Part shown: one piece after another, positions 1 to 9,342 of the stretch
How positions within the stretch are numbered: the stretch's first letter is position 1
How the letters are laid out: each line of letters opens with the position of its first letter
Assembly: GCF_020099395.1 (NCBI RefSeq)
Contig: NZ_CP083590.1
Coordinates: forward strand, 2,046,001 to 2,110,000
Direction of reading: 5' to 3'
Origin: Streptomyces mobaraensis
Lineage (GTDB): Bacteria > Actinomycetota > Actinomycetes > Streptomycetales > Streptomycetaceae
DNA: 64,000 nt
Notes under the pieces: generated by a model
What the model was told of the DNA's origin: nothing
Database searches by the model: none
The model's input: the letters and a program-made list of their open reading frames with translations, nothing else
Position numbers and translations under genes: made by a program

Positions 1-151
1 GCAGCGCGTCAGTCAGTTTACGGACGACCGGCGCCTCGATCGTCGAGGACGCCGAACGGACGAATTCACCAAGTTCTTGGAGCTTGGCCATGACGACCTT
101 GCTCTCTACTCCGAACTCCTTGGCGAGTTCGTATACCCGGACCTTAGCCAC
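1..151 (-). CDS. infB: Translation initiation factor IF-2, N-terminal fragment (runs off the window)
   Basis: Only the first 50 codons are present; the rest lies before base 1. The product delivers fMet-tRNA to the 30S subunit. The visible N-terminus begins [18 protein letters not shown] and continues with a [20 protein letters not shown] segment, the small helical IF-2 N-terminal domain typical of actinobacterial IF-2. The start is GTG at 151, chosen because AGAAGGAG lies a few bases upstream on the minus strand. It is the downstream member of the rimP-nusA-ylxR-infB cluster. The leader between ylxR and infB carries a tandem repeat and a perfect palindrome, listed separately. Confidence 0.95.
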   Translation of the reverse strand, partial: MAKVRVYELAKEFGVESKVVMAKLQELGEFVRSASSTIEAPVVRKLTDAL

Positions 152-201
152 TTCGCTCCTTCTAGGTCCGGGTTGTCAACCGGACCGTCGCTACTTCATG
201 G

Positions 202-234
202 GCGTACTCATCGCGTACTCATCGAGTGCTCATC
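202..234. repeat. Three tandem 11-bp units in the infB leader
   Basis: Three consecutive 11-bp units (202-212, 213-223, 224-234) read GCGTACTCATC, GCGTACTCATC and GAGTGCTCATC. The first two are identical and the third differs at two positions. They lie in the 180-bp ylxR-infB gap, inside the presumed infB mRNA leader. No function is known to me. Confidence 0.7.
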
Positions 235-273
235 GCAATCTCGACCTACTTCCAAATCGCGAGGTACCTGACC

Positions 274-296
274 GCACGGGTACCGGGTACCCGTGC
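274..296. repeat. Perfect 23-bp palindrome in the ylxR-infB gap
   Basis: The arms GCACGGGTACC (274-284) and GGTACCCGTGC (286-296) are exact reverse complements around one base. In RNA this could form an 11-bp hairpin after ylxR and before infB. It could be an attenuator or processing stem, or a protein site. There is no U tract on the minus strand to make it a classical terminator. Confidence 0.65.
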
Positions 297-332
297 CTGG
301 GACATCCCCGCTGATGCGGGGTCCAACTCTTC

Positions 333-611
333 TTACCGCCCGATCGTCTCGATGTGACGGCGCAGTTCCGCGGTGTCCAGCGGTCCCGGGCTTTTGAAGG
401 CCCGGGGGAACGCCCGGCGGCGGACCGCCAGGTCGAGACAGACCAGTGTGGGGTGCACGGAGGCACCCCGGCCGGGCAGCGTACCGCGCGGATCGGGGAC
501 GCAGGCGCCCTCGGTCAGCACGATCCGCAACAGATCGCCCTTGGCCGCTCGCTCCCGGCACCCCACACAGGTGCGCTGAGGGCATGCGCGGGCATGCGTC
601 CGGCCAGACAC
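333..611 (-). CDS. ylxR: YlxR family (DUF448) RNA-binding protein
   Basis: A 92-residue protein of the YlxR family, which in other bacteria has been linked to RNase P modulation and to nusA-infB operon regulation. The family signature RTCVGCRERAAKGDLLR is near residues 13-29, and PDPRGTLPGRGASVHPTLVC follows; both are hallmark stretches. Length matches the family (about 90-100). The start is GTG at 611 with GGGGAGG about 12 bases upstream. The gene sits between nusA and infB, its usual place. The gap to nusA is about 236 bp, so it may have its own processing or promoter site. Confidence 0.93.
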   Translation of the reverse strand: MSGRTHARACPQRTCVGCRERAAKGDLLRIVLTEGACVPDPRGTLPGRGASVHPTLVCLDLAVRRRAFPRAFKSPGPLDTAELRRHIETIGR

Positions 612-847
612 TGGTTAAGTCTACCTCCCCGAGCCGAGCTCACCCCTTTGGGGCACAGATCGGCTACGTATGCTTTTTGACTCGTGGCGGATTCTCGTCG
701 GATCCGCGTCCGGTCCGCGGTGGATTTCCGCCACCGCGACGGCGGACGGCGGCGACGAGCGCCGGGGGCACGGCACCGCGGTACCGGCGCCGGCTCTTCG
801 CCGCGCGCCCCCGAGTGCTTCCGCCCGCCGGCGCTCGGCGCAGGCGC

Positions 848-1840
848 TTACTCCGGCTTGTCCTGCTGCTCGGTGTCCGGCCGGATGTCGATCCGCCAGC
901 CGGTGAGCCGCGCGGCCAGGCGGGCGTTCTGCCCCTCCTTGCCGATGGCGAGCGACAGCTGGTAGTCCGGCACGGTCACCCGGGCCGAGCGGGCGGCGAG
1001 GTCCACGACCTCGACCTTGCTCACCCGGGCGGGCGACAGCGCGTGGGCCACGAGCTCCGCCGGGTCGTCCGACCAGTCGACGATGTCGATCTTCTCGCCG
1101 TTGAGCTCCGCCATCACCGCGCGGACGCGGCCGCCCATCGGGCCGATGCAGGCGCCCTTGGCGTTCAGCCCGGAGCGGGTCGAACGGACGGCGATCTTGG
1201 TGCGGTGGCCGGCCTCGCGGGCGATGGCCGCGATCTCCACCGAACCGTCGGCGATCTCCGGGACCTCCATGGCGAAGAGCTTCTTCACCAGGTTGGGGTG
1301 GGTCCGGGAGAGCGTCACGGACGGGCCGCGGACACCCTTGGCCACCCGCACCACATAGGTGCGCAGCCGGGTGCCGTGCGTGTAGTCCTCGCCGGGGACC
1401 TGCTCCTGCACCGGCAGGATGGCCTCCAGCTTGCCGATGTCGACCAGGACGTTCTTGGGGTCCTTGCCCTGCTGGACGACACCGGCGACGACGTCGCCCT
1501 CCCGGCCCGCGAACTCACCGAAAGTGATCTCGTCCTCGGCGTCGCGCAGACGCTGGAGGATGACCTGCTTGGCGGTGGTCGCGGCGATCCGGCCGAAGCC
1601 GGACGGGGTGTCGTCGAACTCGCGCGGCTCCTCGCCCTCGGCGAGGTCCTGCGGGTCCTCCTTGGCCCAGACCGTGACGTGGCCGCTGGACCGGTCCAGC
1701 TCCACACGGGCCCGGCGGCGGCTTCCCTCGGTGCGGTGGTACGCGATGAGGAGGGCCGACTCGATCGCCTCGACCAGCAGGTCGAAGGAGATCTCCTTCT
1801 CTCGCACCAGGCCCCGCAGGGCACTCATGTCGATGTCCAC
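848..1840 (-). CDS. nusA: Transcription termination/antitermination factor NusA
   Basis: A 330-residue NusA, the RNA polymerase-associated elongation, pausing and termination factor. Visible domains are the N-terminal polymerase-binding domain (about 1-105), an S1 domain (about 113-180, [13 protein letters not shown]) and two KH domains with GxxG-type loops at about 229-237 (GACIGPMGG) and 298-305 (AIGKEGQN). The length fits actinobacterial NusA, which lacks the C-terminal acidic repeats of E. coli. The start is GTG at 1840 with AGGAGG about 8 bases upstream, only two bases after the rimP stop, so the two are translationally coupled. Confidence 0.97.
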   Translation of the reverse strand: MDIDMSALRGLVREKEISFDLLVEAIESALLIAYHRTEGSRRRARVELDRSSGHVTVWAKEDPQDLAEGEEPREFDDTPSGFGRIAATTAKQVILQRLRDAEDEITFGEFAGREGDVVAGVVQQGKDPKNVLVDIGKLEAILPVQEQVPGEDYTHGTRLRTYVVRVAKGVRGPSVTLSRTHPNLVKKLFAMEVPEIADGSVEIAAIAREAGHRTKIAVRSTRSGLNAKGACIGPMGGRVRAVMAELNGEKIDIVDWSDDPAELVAHALSPARVSKVEVVDLAARSARVTVPDYQLSLAIGKEGQNARLAARLTGWRIDIRPDTEQQDKPE

Positions 1841-1842
1841 GG

Positions 1843-2376
1843 CTACGCCTCCTCTTGATTCTCGTCGGTTTCCGCTTCGGCCTGGGCGGCCCCCGCACCG
1901 GACGGTCGGTTGAACTCGATCTCCACGCGGGCCTTCGCGATCTCGTCGAAGGCGAGCCGCCGGGCGGTGGGCTTGCGCCCCTTCACGCCCGGCACTTCCA
2001 TGTCCAGTCCCTCGTCGTCCACGGCGATGATCCGCGCGACCAGTTCACCGCCCGCGGTGAGCTGGGCCTTGATCAGCCGGCCGGTGGCCCGGACGTAGTG
2101 CCGGTGCTCGGTGAGGGGGCGGTCGGCGCCGGGGGAGGTGACCTCCAGGACGTACGGGGCGCCGCCCATGACGTCGCTCTCGTCGAGCTTGGCCGAGATC
2201 TCCCGGCTCAGCTCGGCGCACTCGTCCAGCTGGACGCCGTCGTCGGAATCCACCACGATGCGCAGCACACGCCGTTTGCCGGCCGGCGTCACGTCGACCT
2301 CTTCCAGATCCAGCTCCCGTGCGCTGACGAGAGGGGCGAGCAGCTCGCGGAGCCGCTCGCTCTGGGTGGTGCTCAT
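1843..2376 (-). CDS. rimP: Ribosome maturation factor RimP
   Basis: A 177-residue RimP, which assists 30S subunit assembly. It shows the N-terminal domain typical of the family ([45 protein letters not shown]) followed by the conserved [28 protein letters not shown] motif, where SPGxDRPL is diagnostic. The C-terminus is acidic and low in complexity. Start ATG at 2376 with GAGGAG upstream. It is the first gene of the rimP-nusA-ylxR-infB cluster, divergent from the lipoprotein gene at 2574. The 197-bp gap should hold both promoters. Confidence 0.96.
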   Translation of the reverse strand: MSTTQSERLRELLAPLVSARELDLEEVDVTPAGKRRVLRIVVDSDDGVQLDECAELSREISAKLDESDVMGGAPYVLEVTSPGADRPLTEHRHYVRATGRLIKAQLTAGGELVARIIAVDDEGLDMEVPGVKGRKPTARRLAFDEIAKARVEIEFNRPSGAGAAQAEAETDENQEEA

Positions 2377-2573
2377 CCGGGTGACTCCTCGGCCGCGTGT
2401 GCTGTTGTGGGAAAGTCGCGTGTCAGGTCAAAGCCTATCCGTTCCGGCACCCGGCTGACGATTCGGTGCCTTCGTCCGCGGGACACCCGCCGGGCGCCGG
2501 TACGCTCACGAACGGTGATCACGACCCCTGGTCCCGCGACGGTGCCCCGACGACCACCGGCAGGAAGTGGAAC

Positions 2574-3035
2574 GTGGCGTTCACGACGACGGCGCGGGCC
2601 CGCGGCCCCCGCAGACGCGCGCTGCTGACGGGCGCGACGGCGCTCCTGCTCACCGGCTGCGCCGGCGGCGGGGACGACGACCGTGCCGACGGCCGGACCC
2701 GCGCCGAGGCCGGCCGGAACGCGGCGGCCCTGCTGGCCCGCTACGACGCGACGCTCGCCGCGCACGCCGGCCTGGCGCCCCGGCTGGCCCCGCTGCGGGC
2801 CGAAACCGCCCGCCACGCCCGGGCGTTCGGCGCCGCTCCTTCGTCCCCGGCACCCCCGCCCGCCGTCCCCGACGACCCCGACGAGGCGCTCGCCGCGCTC
2901 GCCGCCGCCGAGCGCCGTACCGCCGACGGCCACACCGCGGCCCTCGCCGCGGCCCCGCCCGAACTCGCCCGGCTGCTGGCCTCCGTGGCCGCGTCCGGCG
3001 CGGCCCACGCCTACCTGCTGGGAGCGGACGCATGA
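2574..3035 (+). CDS. Small putative lipoprotein, function unknown
   Basis: A 153-residue protein. The N-terminus carries RRRALL followed by a hydrophobic stretch and the lipobox LLTGC near residue 25, so it is predicted to be a lipid-anchored extracellular protein; the arginine cluster would also allow Tat export. The rest is Ala/Arg-rich and helical (LLARYDATLAAHAGLAPRLAPLRAE). The start is GTG at 2574 with AGGAAG upstream; longer in-frame starts have no such site. Its stop overlaps the next gene's start in ATGA, so it is coupled to the DUF4439 protein and the two probably work together. I do not recognise a named domain. Confidence 0.8.
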   Translation: MAFTTTARARGPRRRALLTGATALLLTGCAGGGDDDRADGRTRAEAGRNAAALLARYDATLAAHAGLAPRLAPLRAETARHARAFGAAPSSPAPPPAVPDDPDEALAALAAAERRTADGHTAALAAAPPELARLLASVAASGAAHAYLLGADA

Positions 3036-3469
3036 CGGATCCGGCCGTGCTGACGGCGGCACAGGCGGCCCTGGCCGCCGAGCACGCGGCGGTCTACGGG
3101 TACGGGGTCGTCGGCGCGCGTGCCGGGGAGGAGCGGGCCCAGGAGGCCCGTGAGGCGTACGAGGCGCACCGCGCCCGGCGGGACGGGATACGGCGTACCG
3201 TCCGCGACCTGGGCGGCGCCCCGGCCGCCGCCGACGCCGCGTACGCGCTGCCGTTCCCGGTGCCCGACGTGTCCGCCGCGGTGCGGCTGGCGGCGGAGCT
3301 GGAGAGCCGGGTGGCGGCCGTCTACGCCGACCTGGTCGCGGCGGCGGACGGCGCGCTGCGCGGGGAGGCCGCGGCGGCGCTGCGCGAGGCGGCGGTGCGG
3401 GGAACGCGCTGGCGGGGCGGCAGCGTAGCCTTCCCTGGGCTCGTCGGCCGGGCCCCGGACGGCGCGTAG
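3032..3469 (+). CDS. DUF4439 ferritin-like domain protein
   Basis: A 145-residue protein resembling the actinobacterial DUF4439 family, a ferritin-like four-helix bundle. The first helix is LTAAQAALAAEHAAVYGYGVVGAR, with the AEHAAVYGYG pattern typical of this family. The following helices contain EAYEAHRARRDGIRR and a long AAELESRVAAVYADLV segment. No catalytic role is established to my knowledge. Start ATG at 3032 overlaps the upstream lipoprotein stop (ATGA), indicating translational coupling. Confidence 0.85.
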   Translation: MTDPAVLTAAQAALAAEHAAVYGYGVVGARAGEERAQEAREAYEAHRARRDGIRRTVRDLGGAPAAADAAYALPFPVPDVSAAVRLAAELESRVAAVYADLVAAADGALRGEAAAALREAAVRGTRWRGGSVAFPGLVGRAPDGA

Positions 3470-3546
3470 CCCCCGCCCCCGGCCGGCGCCGCCGGCACGG
3501 ACGCCCCACCGGCAGGGACCGCACGGACGAAAGGGACAGCACAGGG

Positions 3547-4488
3547 ATGGGCCATGCGAACGACCGCCTCGAACCGCCGGAACGGCTGGTTCACGCCCTG
3601 GGCTCCGACCCCGACCCCGCCCGCGCGGAGGCCGCCCGCCACTGGCTGGCCGGGCTCCCGGCGACGGCCCGGGAGTGGCTGGACCGCTGGGAGCTGACAC
3701 CCGAACGGGTGCAGGCGCCGGGCGGGCGGACGGGCCTGGTGGTCCTGGCGCACCGGTCCGACGGCACCCCGGCGGCGCTCAAGCTCCTGCCGCCCGGCGA
3801 CGCGGCGGCGGCCGAGCACGCCGCGCTGGAGCACTGGGGCGGGCTGGGCGCGGTCCGGGTCCTGGCGGCCGCCCCGGAGGCGGGCGCGCTGCTGCTGGAG
3901 CGGCTGCACCCGGACGTCGGCCTGCGCTCGCTCGCGGAGGCCAAGGCGCAGTTGGAGGCGTCGGCGACGCTCCAGCGGCTGTGGGTCGCGCCGCCCGGCG
4001 GCACGGCGGTCCCCTCGGTGGCCGGCCACACGGCCGGCCTCGCCGACGCCCTGCGCGCCCGGCGGGACGAATCCTGGGCGGCGGACGCCCGGCCCCTCGT
4101 CGACGAGGCCCTGGAGCTGCGGGACGCGCTGGCACCGGGCCCGGACGGCGAGCCGCCGAGCCTGCTGCACGGCGCCTACCACCAGGGGAAGGTCCTGGCC
4201 GGCGAGCGGCTGCCCTGGCTGGCGGTGGGCCCCCGCCCGCTGACCGGCGAACGCGCCTACGACCTGGCCCGCATGGTCCGCGACCGCGCCGACACCCTCC
4301 TCGCCTCCCCCGGCGCCCCGGCGATCCTCCGCCGCCGCGCGGCCCGCCTCGCGGACGCCCTGGAGGTGGACGCGGAACGGCTGCGCGGCTGGACCCTGTT
4401 CCGCGCGGTGGCGGACGGGGTACGGGAGCGGGCGGCCGGCAACCCGAAGGCGGCCGAACTCCTGCTGGAGTTCGCGGCGTTGCTGTAA
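3547..4488 (+). CDS. APH/streptomycin 6-kinase-fold protein with lost catalytic residues (probable pseudokinase)
   Basis: A 313-residue protein of the aminoglycoside 6-phosphotransferase/hydroxyurea-kinase type. The nucleotide-binding lysine is kept (AALKLLPP, K79) as is the following glutamate (E90). The catalytic loop, normally HGDLHPGN, reads HGAYHQGK at 208-215, so the catalytic Asp and the metal-binding Asn are replaced by Ala and Lys. The second metal motif, normally IDP in WLAIDP, reads VGP at 227-229. The surrounding LTGERAYDLARMVRDR is still family-like. By sequence it should not phosphorylate an antibiotic. The reading frame is intact with normal high-GC codon use, so it is maintained rather than decaying. 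It lies convergent to proS. Confidence 0.82.
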   Translation: MGHANDRLEPPERLVHALGSDPDPARAEAARHWLAGLPATAREWLDRWELTPERVQAPGGRTGLVVLAHRSDGTPAALKLLPPGDAAAAEHAALEHWGGLGAVRVLAAAPEAGALLLERLHPDVGLRSLAEAKAQLEASATLQRLWVAPPGGTAVPSVAGHTAGLADALRARRDESWAADARPLVDEALELRDALAPGPDGEPPSLLHGAYHQGKVLAGERLPWLAVGPRPLTGERAYDLARMVRDRADTLLASPGAPAILRRRAARLADALEVDAERLRGWTLFRAVADGVRERAAGNPKAAELLLEFAALL

Positions 4489-4681
4489 GGGCGGCCCGGG
4501 AGCTCCGCACGGCGGGGAGCGGCGCCCGCGCCACCGGACCAGCGCCGGGGACCGGACGGGCCCGCCGGATGCCCTGACGTCGGGCCTCGGAAGGCCCCGG
4601 CGCCGCACCGGGACCCGTTCACCACACGTCCGCGGCCGCCGGGCAGCGCGACGCCAGGACGCCGTACCAGCCCCGAACCCC

Positions 4682-6388
4682 CTACCGCAGGGCCCGGATC
4701 CGCTCGACCGCCGCGTCCGCGGACAGCTCCTCCCGCTCCCCCGTGCGCCGGTCCTTGAGCTCCACCCGGCCGTCCGGCGCGCCGCGGCCGACCGTCAGCA
4801 GTGTGGGGACGCCGAGCAGTTCGGCGTCGGCGAACTTGACGCCCGCCGAGACGCCCGCGCGGTCGTCGAGCAGGACGCGGACGCCCGCGTCGGACAGCCG
4901 GGCGGTGAGGGCGTCGGCCAGTTCCGCCTGAACGGCCTTGCCGGCGACGACGATGTGGACGTCGGCGGGGGCGATCTCGCGGGACCAGCACAGGCCGCGT
5001 CCGTCGTGGGTCTGCTCGGCGAGGGCGGCGACGGCGCGGGAGACGCCGATGCCGTAGCACCCCATGGTGACGCGGACCGGCTTGCCCTCGGGGCCGAGGA
5101 CGTCGAAGCCGAAGACGTCCGCGTATTTGCGGCCCAGTTGGAAGATGTGGCCGATCTCGATGGCCCGTCCCAGCCGGAGGCCGGTGCCGCAGCGCGGGCA
5201 GGGGTCGCCGGGTTCGACGACGACGGCGTCGAGGTACCGGTCGACGGTGAAGTCCCGGCCGCAGACGACGTTCCGCGCGTGGGTGCCGGGCCGGTTGGCG
5301 CCGGTGATCCAGGCCGTGCCGGGCGCCACCCGGGGGTCGGCCCAGTACGGGACGGGCAGCTTCTGCGGGCCGACGTAGCCGCGCACCAGGTCGGGGTGGG
5401 AGGCGAAGTCGTCGGCGGTGACGAGCTCCACCTCGGCGGGGGCCAGCCGTTCGGCGACCCGGCCGAGGTCGACCTCGCGGTCGCCGGGTACGCCGATGGC
5501 GACGATCTCGCCGTCGACCTTGACGAGGACGTTCTTGAGCACCGCCGAGGCGGGCACGTCCAGGAGGGCGGCGAGGGTGTCGATGGTGGGGGTGTCGGGG
5601 GTGTCCAGTTCCTCCAGCGGCCCGTGACCGGTGGGGTCGGCGGGACCGACGGCCGTGGTGACGGCCTCCGTGTTGGCGGCGTAGCCGCAGTCCGGGCAGT
5701 CGGCGAAGGTGTCCTCCCCCGCGTCGGCCGGGGCCAGGAACTCCTCCGAGGCGGAGCCGCCCATGGCGCCGGACACGGCGGAGACCACGCGGTGGTCGAG
5801 CCCGAGGCGCTCGAAGATCCGCAGGTACGCCTCGCGGTGGCGGCGGTAGGACTCCGCGAGCCCCTCGTCGTCGAGGTCGAAGGAGTAGGCGTCCTTCATC
5901 AGGAACTCGCGCCCGCGCAGCACCCCGGAGCGCGGCCGGGCCTCGTCCCGGTACTTGTTCTGGATCTGGTAGAGGGTGACCGGGAGATCCTTGTAGGACG
6001 CGCACTGGTCCTTGGCGGTGAGGGTGAAGACCTCCTCGTGCGTGGGACCGAGCAGGTACTCGGCACCCTTGCGGTCGCGGAGCCGGAAGAGGAGTTCGCC
6101 GTACTCCGTCCAGCGGCCGCTGGCCTCGTAGGGCTCCCGGGGCAGCAGGGCGGGCAGCAGGACCTCCTGGCCGCCGATGGCGTCCATCTCCTCGCGCACC
6201 ACCCGGGCGACGTTGTCGAGCACCTTCTTGCCGAGCGGCAGCCACGTCCACACCCCGGCGGAGCTCCGGCGGACGTAGCCGGCGCGGACCAGCAGCCGGT
6301 GGCCCGGCGTCTCGGCGTCGGCCGGGTCGTCGCGCAGGGTTCTGAGCATCAGCTGGGAGAGACGCAGGGGGCGCTGTACGGGTGACAT
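4682..6388 (-). CDS. proS: Prolyl-tRNA synthetase (bacterial type, with editing insertion)
   Basis: A 568-residue bacterial-type ProRS that charges tRNA-Pro. The N-terminal class II core contains [29 protein letters not shown] and the motif 2 region [14 protein letters not shown] with [17 protein letters not shown]. An INS/YbaK-like editing insertion follows in the middle ([19 protein letters not shown]). Motif 3 is [17 protein letters not shown]-terminal anticodon-binding domain contains [15 protein letters not shown]. The length fits the family. The start is ATG at 6388 ([15 protein letters not shown]); the open frame continues upstream but without homology. It is followed upstream by two acetyltransferase genes on the same strand. 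Confidence 0.96.
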   Translation of the reverse strand: MSPVQRPLRLSQLMLRTLRDDPADAETPGHRLLVRAGYVRRSSAGVWTWLPLGKKVLDNVARVVREEMDAIGGQEVLLPALLPREPYEASGRWTEYGELLFRLRDRKGAEYLLGPTHEEVFTLTAKDQCASYKDLPVTLYQIQNKYRDEARPRSGVLRGREFLMKDAYSFDLDDEGLAESYRRHREAYLRIFERLGLDHRVVSAVSGAMGGSASEEFLAPADAGEDTFADCPDCGYAANTEAVTTAVGPADPTGHGPLEELDTPDTPTIDTLAALLDVPASAVLKNVLVKVDGEIVAIGVPGDREVDLGRVAERLAPAEVELVTADDFASHPDLVRGYVGPQKLPVPYWADPRVAPGTAWITGANRPGTHARNVVCGRDFTVDRYLDAVVVEPGDPCPRCGTGLRLGRAIEIGHIFQLGRKYADVFGFDVLGPEGKPVRVTMGCYGIGVSRAVAALAEQTHDGRGLCWSREIAPADVHIVVAGKAVQAELADALTARLSDAGVRVLLDDRAGVSAGVKFADAELLGVPTLLTVGRGAPDGRVELKDRRTGEREELSADAAVERIRALR

Positions 6389-6444
6389 GCCCGGAGGGTA
6401 GCGGTGGGCCGGGCGGAGTTCACCGGGTTTTCCGGGCCGGTCCG

Positions 6445-6978
6445 TCAGCCGAGCAGCGGCAGTTCCGCGCCCATCACCACGTACGGGCTGACGGCGCTGG
6501 GGAAGACCACCTGCCGGGCCAGGTCCCGGTAGCCGAGCTTGCGGTAGAGCGCGCGGGCCGGGCTCTCGACGTCGATGGCGGAGAGGATCGAGCGCGGTTC
6601 CGCCGCGTCCGCCGTGAGCGCGGTGATGAGCGCCCGGCCGATCCGCCGGTTCTGGAAGGCGGGGTGGACGTGCAGTTCGGTGATGACGAAGGCGTCGTCC
6701 AGCCACTCCTCCGTCCCCGTGGCCCGCAGGTACGGCTCGACGACGGTGGACCACCAGTGCCCGCGGTCGTTGGGCATGCCGTAGACGAAGCCGACGAGCC
6801 GGCCGCCCGGTGTCGTCGCGCCGAGGGCGCGGGCGCCGGGGCTGGTGAGGTGGCGGAGCACGATGTGGCGCCGGACGCCGACCTCCTCGGCGGTGAGTCC
6901 GAAGGCCACGGCCTGCACGGCCAGCGCGTCGTCGACCCGCGCGGCGAGGTCCAGCGGGCCGACCACGATGTCATCCAT
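6445..6978 (-). CDS. GNAT-family N-acetyltransferase
   Basis: A 177-residue single-domain acetyltransferase. The acetyl-CoA-binding core is visible as [23 protein letters not shown] (the V-x-P-x-xQ-x-RR-x-GRA motif A) and [10 protein letters not shown] (motif B). Earlier, [18 protein letters not shown] forms the central strands. The substrate cannot be told from sequence. It lies 56 bp downstream of the proS start on the same strand and 54 bp from the next acetyltransferase, so the three may be co-transcribed. Confidence 0.88.
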   Translation of the reverse strand: MDDIVVGPLDLAARVDDALAVQAVAFGLTAEEVGVRRHIVLRHLTSPGARALGATTPGGRLVGFVYGMPNDRGHWWSTVVEPYLRATGTEEWLDDAFVITELHVHPAFQNRRIGRALITALTADAAEPRSILSAIDVESPARALYRKLGYRDLARQVVFPSAVSPYVVMGAELPLLG

Positions 6979-7032
6979 GCGGGGAGGCTACCCGGCCGGC
7001 CGGTCTTCCCGCCGGGCGCGGGAGGCGGTGGA

Positions 7033-7878
7033 TCAGAAGAGGACGCTCATGAAGGCGCCGGTCTCCCGGAAGCCGACCCGGCGGTAGGCGGCGCGCGCGG
7101 CGGCGTTGTAGTCGTTGACGTAGAGGCTGACCACCGGGGCGACCTCGCGGAGGGCGTGGTCCAGGACGGCGGCCATGCCGGTCACGGACAGCCCGCGGCC
7201 CCGGTGTTCGGGGGCGACCCAGACGCCCTGGATCTGGCAGGCGCGGGCGGTGGCGGCGCCGATCTCGGCCTTGAAGACGACCTTGCCGTCCTCTATCCGA
7301 GCGAACGAGCGGCCGGAGCCCACCAGTTCGGCCACGCGCGCCTGGTAGAGGAGCCCGCCGTCGCCGGCCAGCGGTGAGACGCCGACCTCCTCGGTGAACA
7401 TGGCGACGCAGGCCGGGAGGATCAGCTCCATCTCGTCCTTGCGGACGCGGCGGACCAGCGGGTCGGGGTCGACGTCGGCGGGCATCGAGCGGGTGACCAT
7501 GAGCGGCTGGTGGGCGCGGACCTCACGGGCCGGGCCCCAGTGCGGCTCCAGCAGCGACCAGAGGGCGGCGGTGGACTCGGCGGGGCCGACGATGGAGGAG
7601 CAGCGGCGGCCGGCCCGGCGGGCGCGGTCGGCGAAAGCGCGGACGGCCTCGGGCCCGGCGCAGATGGGGACGAGGTTGGCGCCGGCGTAGCAGAGCGCCT
7701 CCAAGCGCCCGAGGACGTACCAGCCCCACATCTCGCCGCCGAGCCGCCAGGGGTCGAGGCCGGCGACCTGCACGCGGGCGGCGACGAAGGCGTTGGCGAC
7801 GGGGTCGCGGTCGAGTACCGCGAGGGCGGCGTCGAGGTCGCCGGGTTCCAGGACCTTGGTCGTGGTCGTCGTCAACAC
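7033..7878 (-). CDS. DUF4081 plus GNAT acetyltransferase
   Basis: A 281-residue protein with two parts. The N-terminal half (about 15-125) matches the actinobacterial DUF4081 module that precedes a GNAT domain: LDRDPVANAFVAARVQVAGLDPWRLGG and FADRARRAGRRCSSIVGP. The C-terminal half is a GNAT domain with GVWVAPEHRGRGLSVTGMAAVLDHAL as the acetyl-CoA motif and YNAAARAAYRRVGFRETG as motif B. The substrate is unknown. The start is GTG at 7878. It sits between ispG upstream and the smaller GNAT gene downstream. Confidence 0.88.
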   Translation of the reverse strand: MLTTTTTKVLEPGDLDAALAVLDRDPVANAFVAARVQVAGLDPWRLGGEMWGWYVLGRLEALCYAGANLVPICAGPEAVRAFADRARRAGRRCSSIVGPAESTAALWSLLEPHWGPAREVRAHQPLMVTRSMPADVDPDPLVRRVRKDEMELILPACVAMFTEEVGVSPLAGDGGLLYQARVAELVGSGRSFARIEDGKVVFKAEIGAATARACQIQGVWVAPEHRGRGLSVTGMAAVLDHALREVAPVVSLYVNDYNAAARAAYRRVGFRETGAFMSVLF

Positions 7879-7965
7879 GTGTGCGGTTGCCTCACCGTCG
7901 CGGCCGGGGGCCGGGAAAACAGATTCCTGGCACTTTACCTCTCCGGTCCGGCGCCTACCCCGTCC

Positions 7966-7993
7966 CGGCGGGAGGACGACGGGCCTCCCGCCG
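7966..7993 (-). terminator. Hairpin after ispG
   Basis: A 10-bp G+C stem (CGGCGGGAGG at 7966-7975 with CCTCCCGCCG at 7984-7993) and an 8-base loop, starting 15 bases past the ispG stop on the minus strand. Likely a terminator separating ispG from the acetyltransferases, although there is no strong U tract. Confidence 0.6.
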
Positions 7994-8007
7994 CGGGGTC
8001 GCGTACG

Positions 8008-9165
8008 TCAGCCGGCGACGCTGACCTCGGGCTCGCCGGAGGCGACGCCGTCCTTCTCCATCTGGGCGGCGATCTTCATGGCCTCTTCGATGAGGGTCTC
8101 GACGATCTTCGACTCGGGGACGGTCTTGATGACCTCGCCCTTCACGAAGATCTGCCCCTTGCCGTTGCCGGACGCCACACCCAGGTCCGCCTCGCGCGCC
8201 TCACCCGGACCGTTGACCACACAGCCCATCACCGCCACGCGCAGCGGCACCTCCATGCCCTCCAGACCCGCGGTCACCTCGTCCGCCAGCTTGTAGACGT
8301 CCACCTGCGCCCGCCCGCACGACGGGCACGAGACGATCTCCAGCCGGCGCTGGCGCAGGTTGAGCGACTCCAGGATCTGGATGCCGACCTTGACCTCCTC
8401 CGCCGGCGGCGCCGACAGCGAGACGCGGATGGTGTCGCCGATGCCCTCCGCCAGCAGCGCACCGAACGCCACCGCCGACTTGATCGTGCCCTGGAAGGCG
8501 GGACCGGCCTCGGTGACGCCCAGGTGCAGCGGGTAGTCGCACTGGGCGGCGAGCTGCCGGTAGGCGTTGACCATGACGACGGGGTCGTTGTGCTTGACGG
8601 AGATCTTGATGTCGCGGAAGCCGTGCTCCTCGAACAGCGACGCCTCCCACAGCGCCGACTCCACCAGCGCCTCGGGCGTGGCCTTGCCGTACTTCTGGAG
8701 CAGACGGCGGTCGAGCGACCCGGCGTTCACCCCGATGCGGATCGGGGTGCCGGCCTCGGAGGCCGCCTTGGCGATCTCCTTGACCTTGTCGTCGAACTGC
8801 TTGATGTTGCCCGGGTTCACCCGCACCGCCGCACAGCCCGCGTCGATCGCCGCGAACACGTACTTCGGCTGGAAGTGGATGTCCGCGATCACCGGGATCT
8901 GCGACTTCGCCGCGATCACCTTCAACGCGTCCGCGTCATCCTGCGTCGGGCACGCCACCCGCACGATCTGGCAGCCCGACGCCGTCAGCTCCGCGATCTG
9001 CTGGAGCGTCGCACCGATGTCCGACGTCCGCGTCGTCGTCATCGACTGCACCGACACCGGGGCGTCCCCGCCCACGGCCACGGATCCGACCTGGATCTTG
9101 CGGCTGACGCGGCGGTCGGCGAGCTTGGTCGGAACGGACGGCATTCCCAGCGAAATCGCGGTCAT
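8008..9165 (-). CDS. ispG: 4-hydroxy-3-methylbut-2-enyl diphosphate synthase (flavodoxin), IspG/GcpE
   Basis: A 385-residue IspG, the [4Fe-4S] enzyme that converts MEcPP to HMBPP in the MEP isoprenoid pathway. Family motifs are [15 protein letters not shown] near the N-terminus, the TIM-barrel segments [11 protein letters not shown] and [12 protein letters not shown], and the cluster cysteines in SCPSCGR and [11 protein letters not shown]. The start is ATG at 9165 ([19 protein letters not shown]); the open frame extends further but without homology. It lies downstream of rseP and dxr, the second MEP-pathway gene here, which is the conserved Streptomyces order. Confidence 0.96.
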   Translation of the reverse strand: MTAISLGMPSVPTKLADRRVSRKIQVGSVAVGGDAPVSVQSMTTTRTSDIGATLQQIAELTASGCQIVRVACPTQDDADALKVIAAKSQIPVIADIHFQPKYVFAAIDAGCAAVRVNPGNIKQFDDKVKEIAKAASEAGTPIRIGVNAGSLDRRLLQKYGKATPEALVESALWEASLFEEHGFRDIKISVKHNDPVVMVNAYRQLAAQCDYPLHLGVTEAGPAFQGTIKSAVAFGALLAEGIGDTIRVSLSAPPAEEVKVGIQILESLNLRQRRLEIVSCPSCGRAQVDVYKLADEVTAGLEGMEVPLRVAVMGCVVNGPGEAREADLGVASGNGKGQIFVKGEVIKTVPESKIVETLIEEAMKIAAQMEKDGVASGEPEVSVAG

Positions 9166-9342
9166 CTGGCGAGCAACCCCAAGGTCTGAATCATGGTCCC
9201 GAGATCGGCGGGCTCCGGTCTCCGAGATTACGGCAAGCGCCTCCCCGGAAGCACATCCCGCCCCGAACACCGCACGAACAAGCGGTGGCGGGACACGTTC
9301 CGCGCGCGGGGGGCGCGGGGCGGGGGGCGAACCCCCGCCCCC

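Noticed and set aside
3547..4488. Aminoglycoside resistance gene
   Set aside because: The catalytic Asp, Asn and second metal Asp are absent, so a resistance kinase is not supported.
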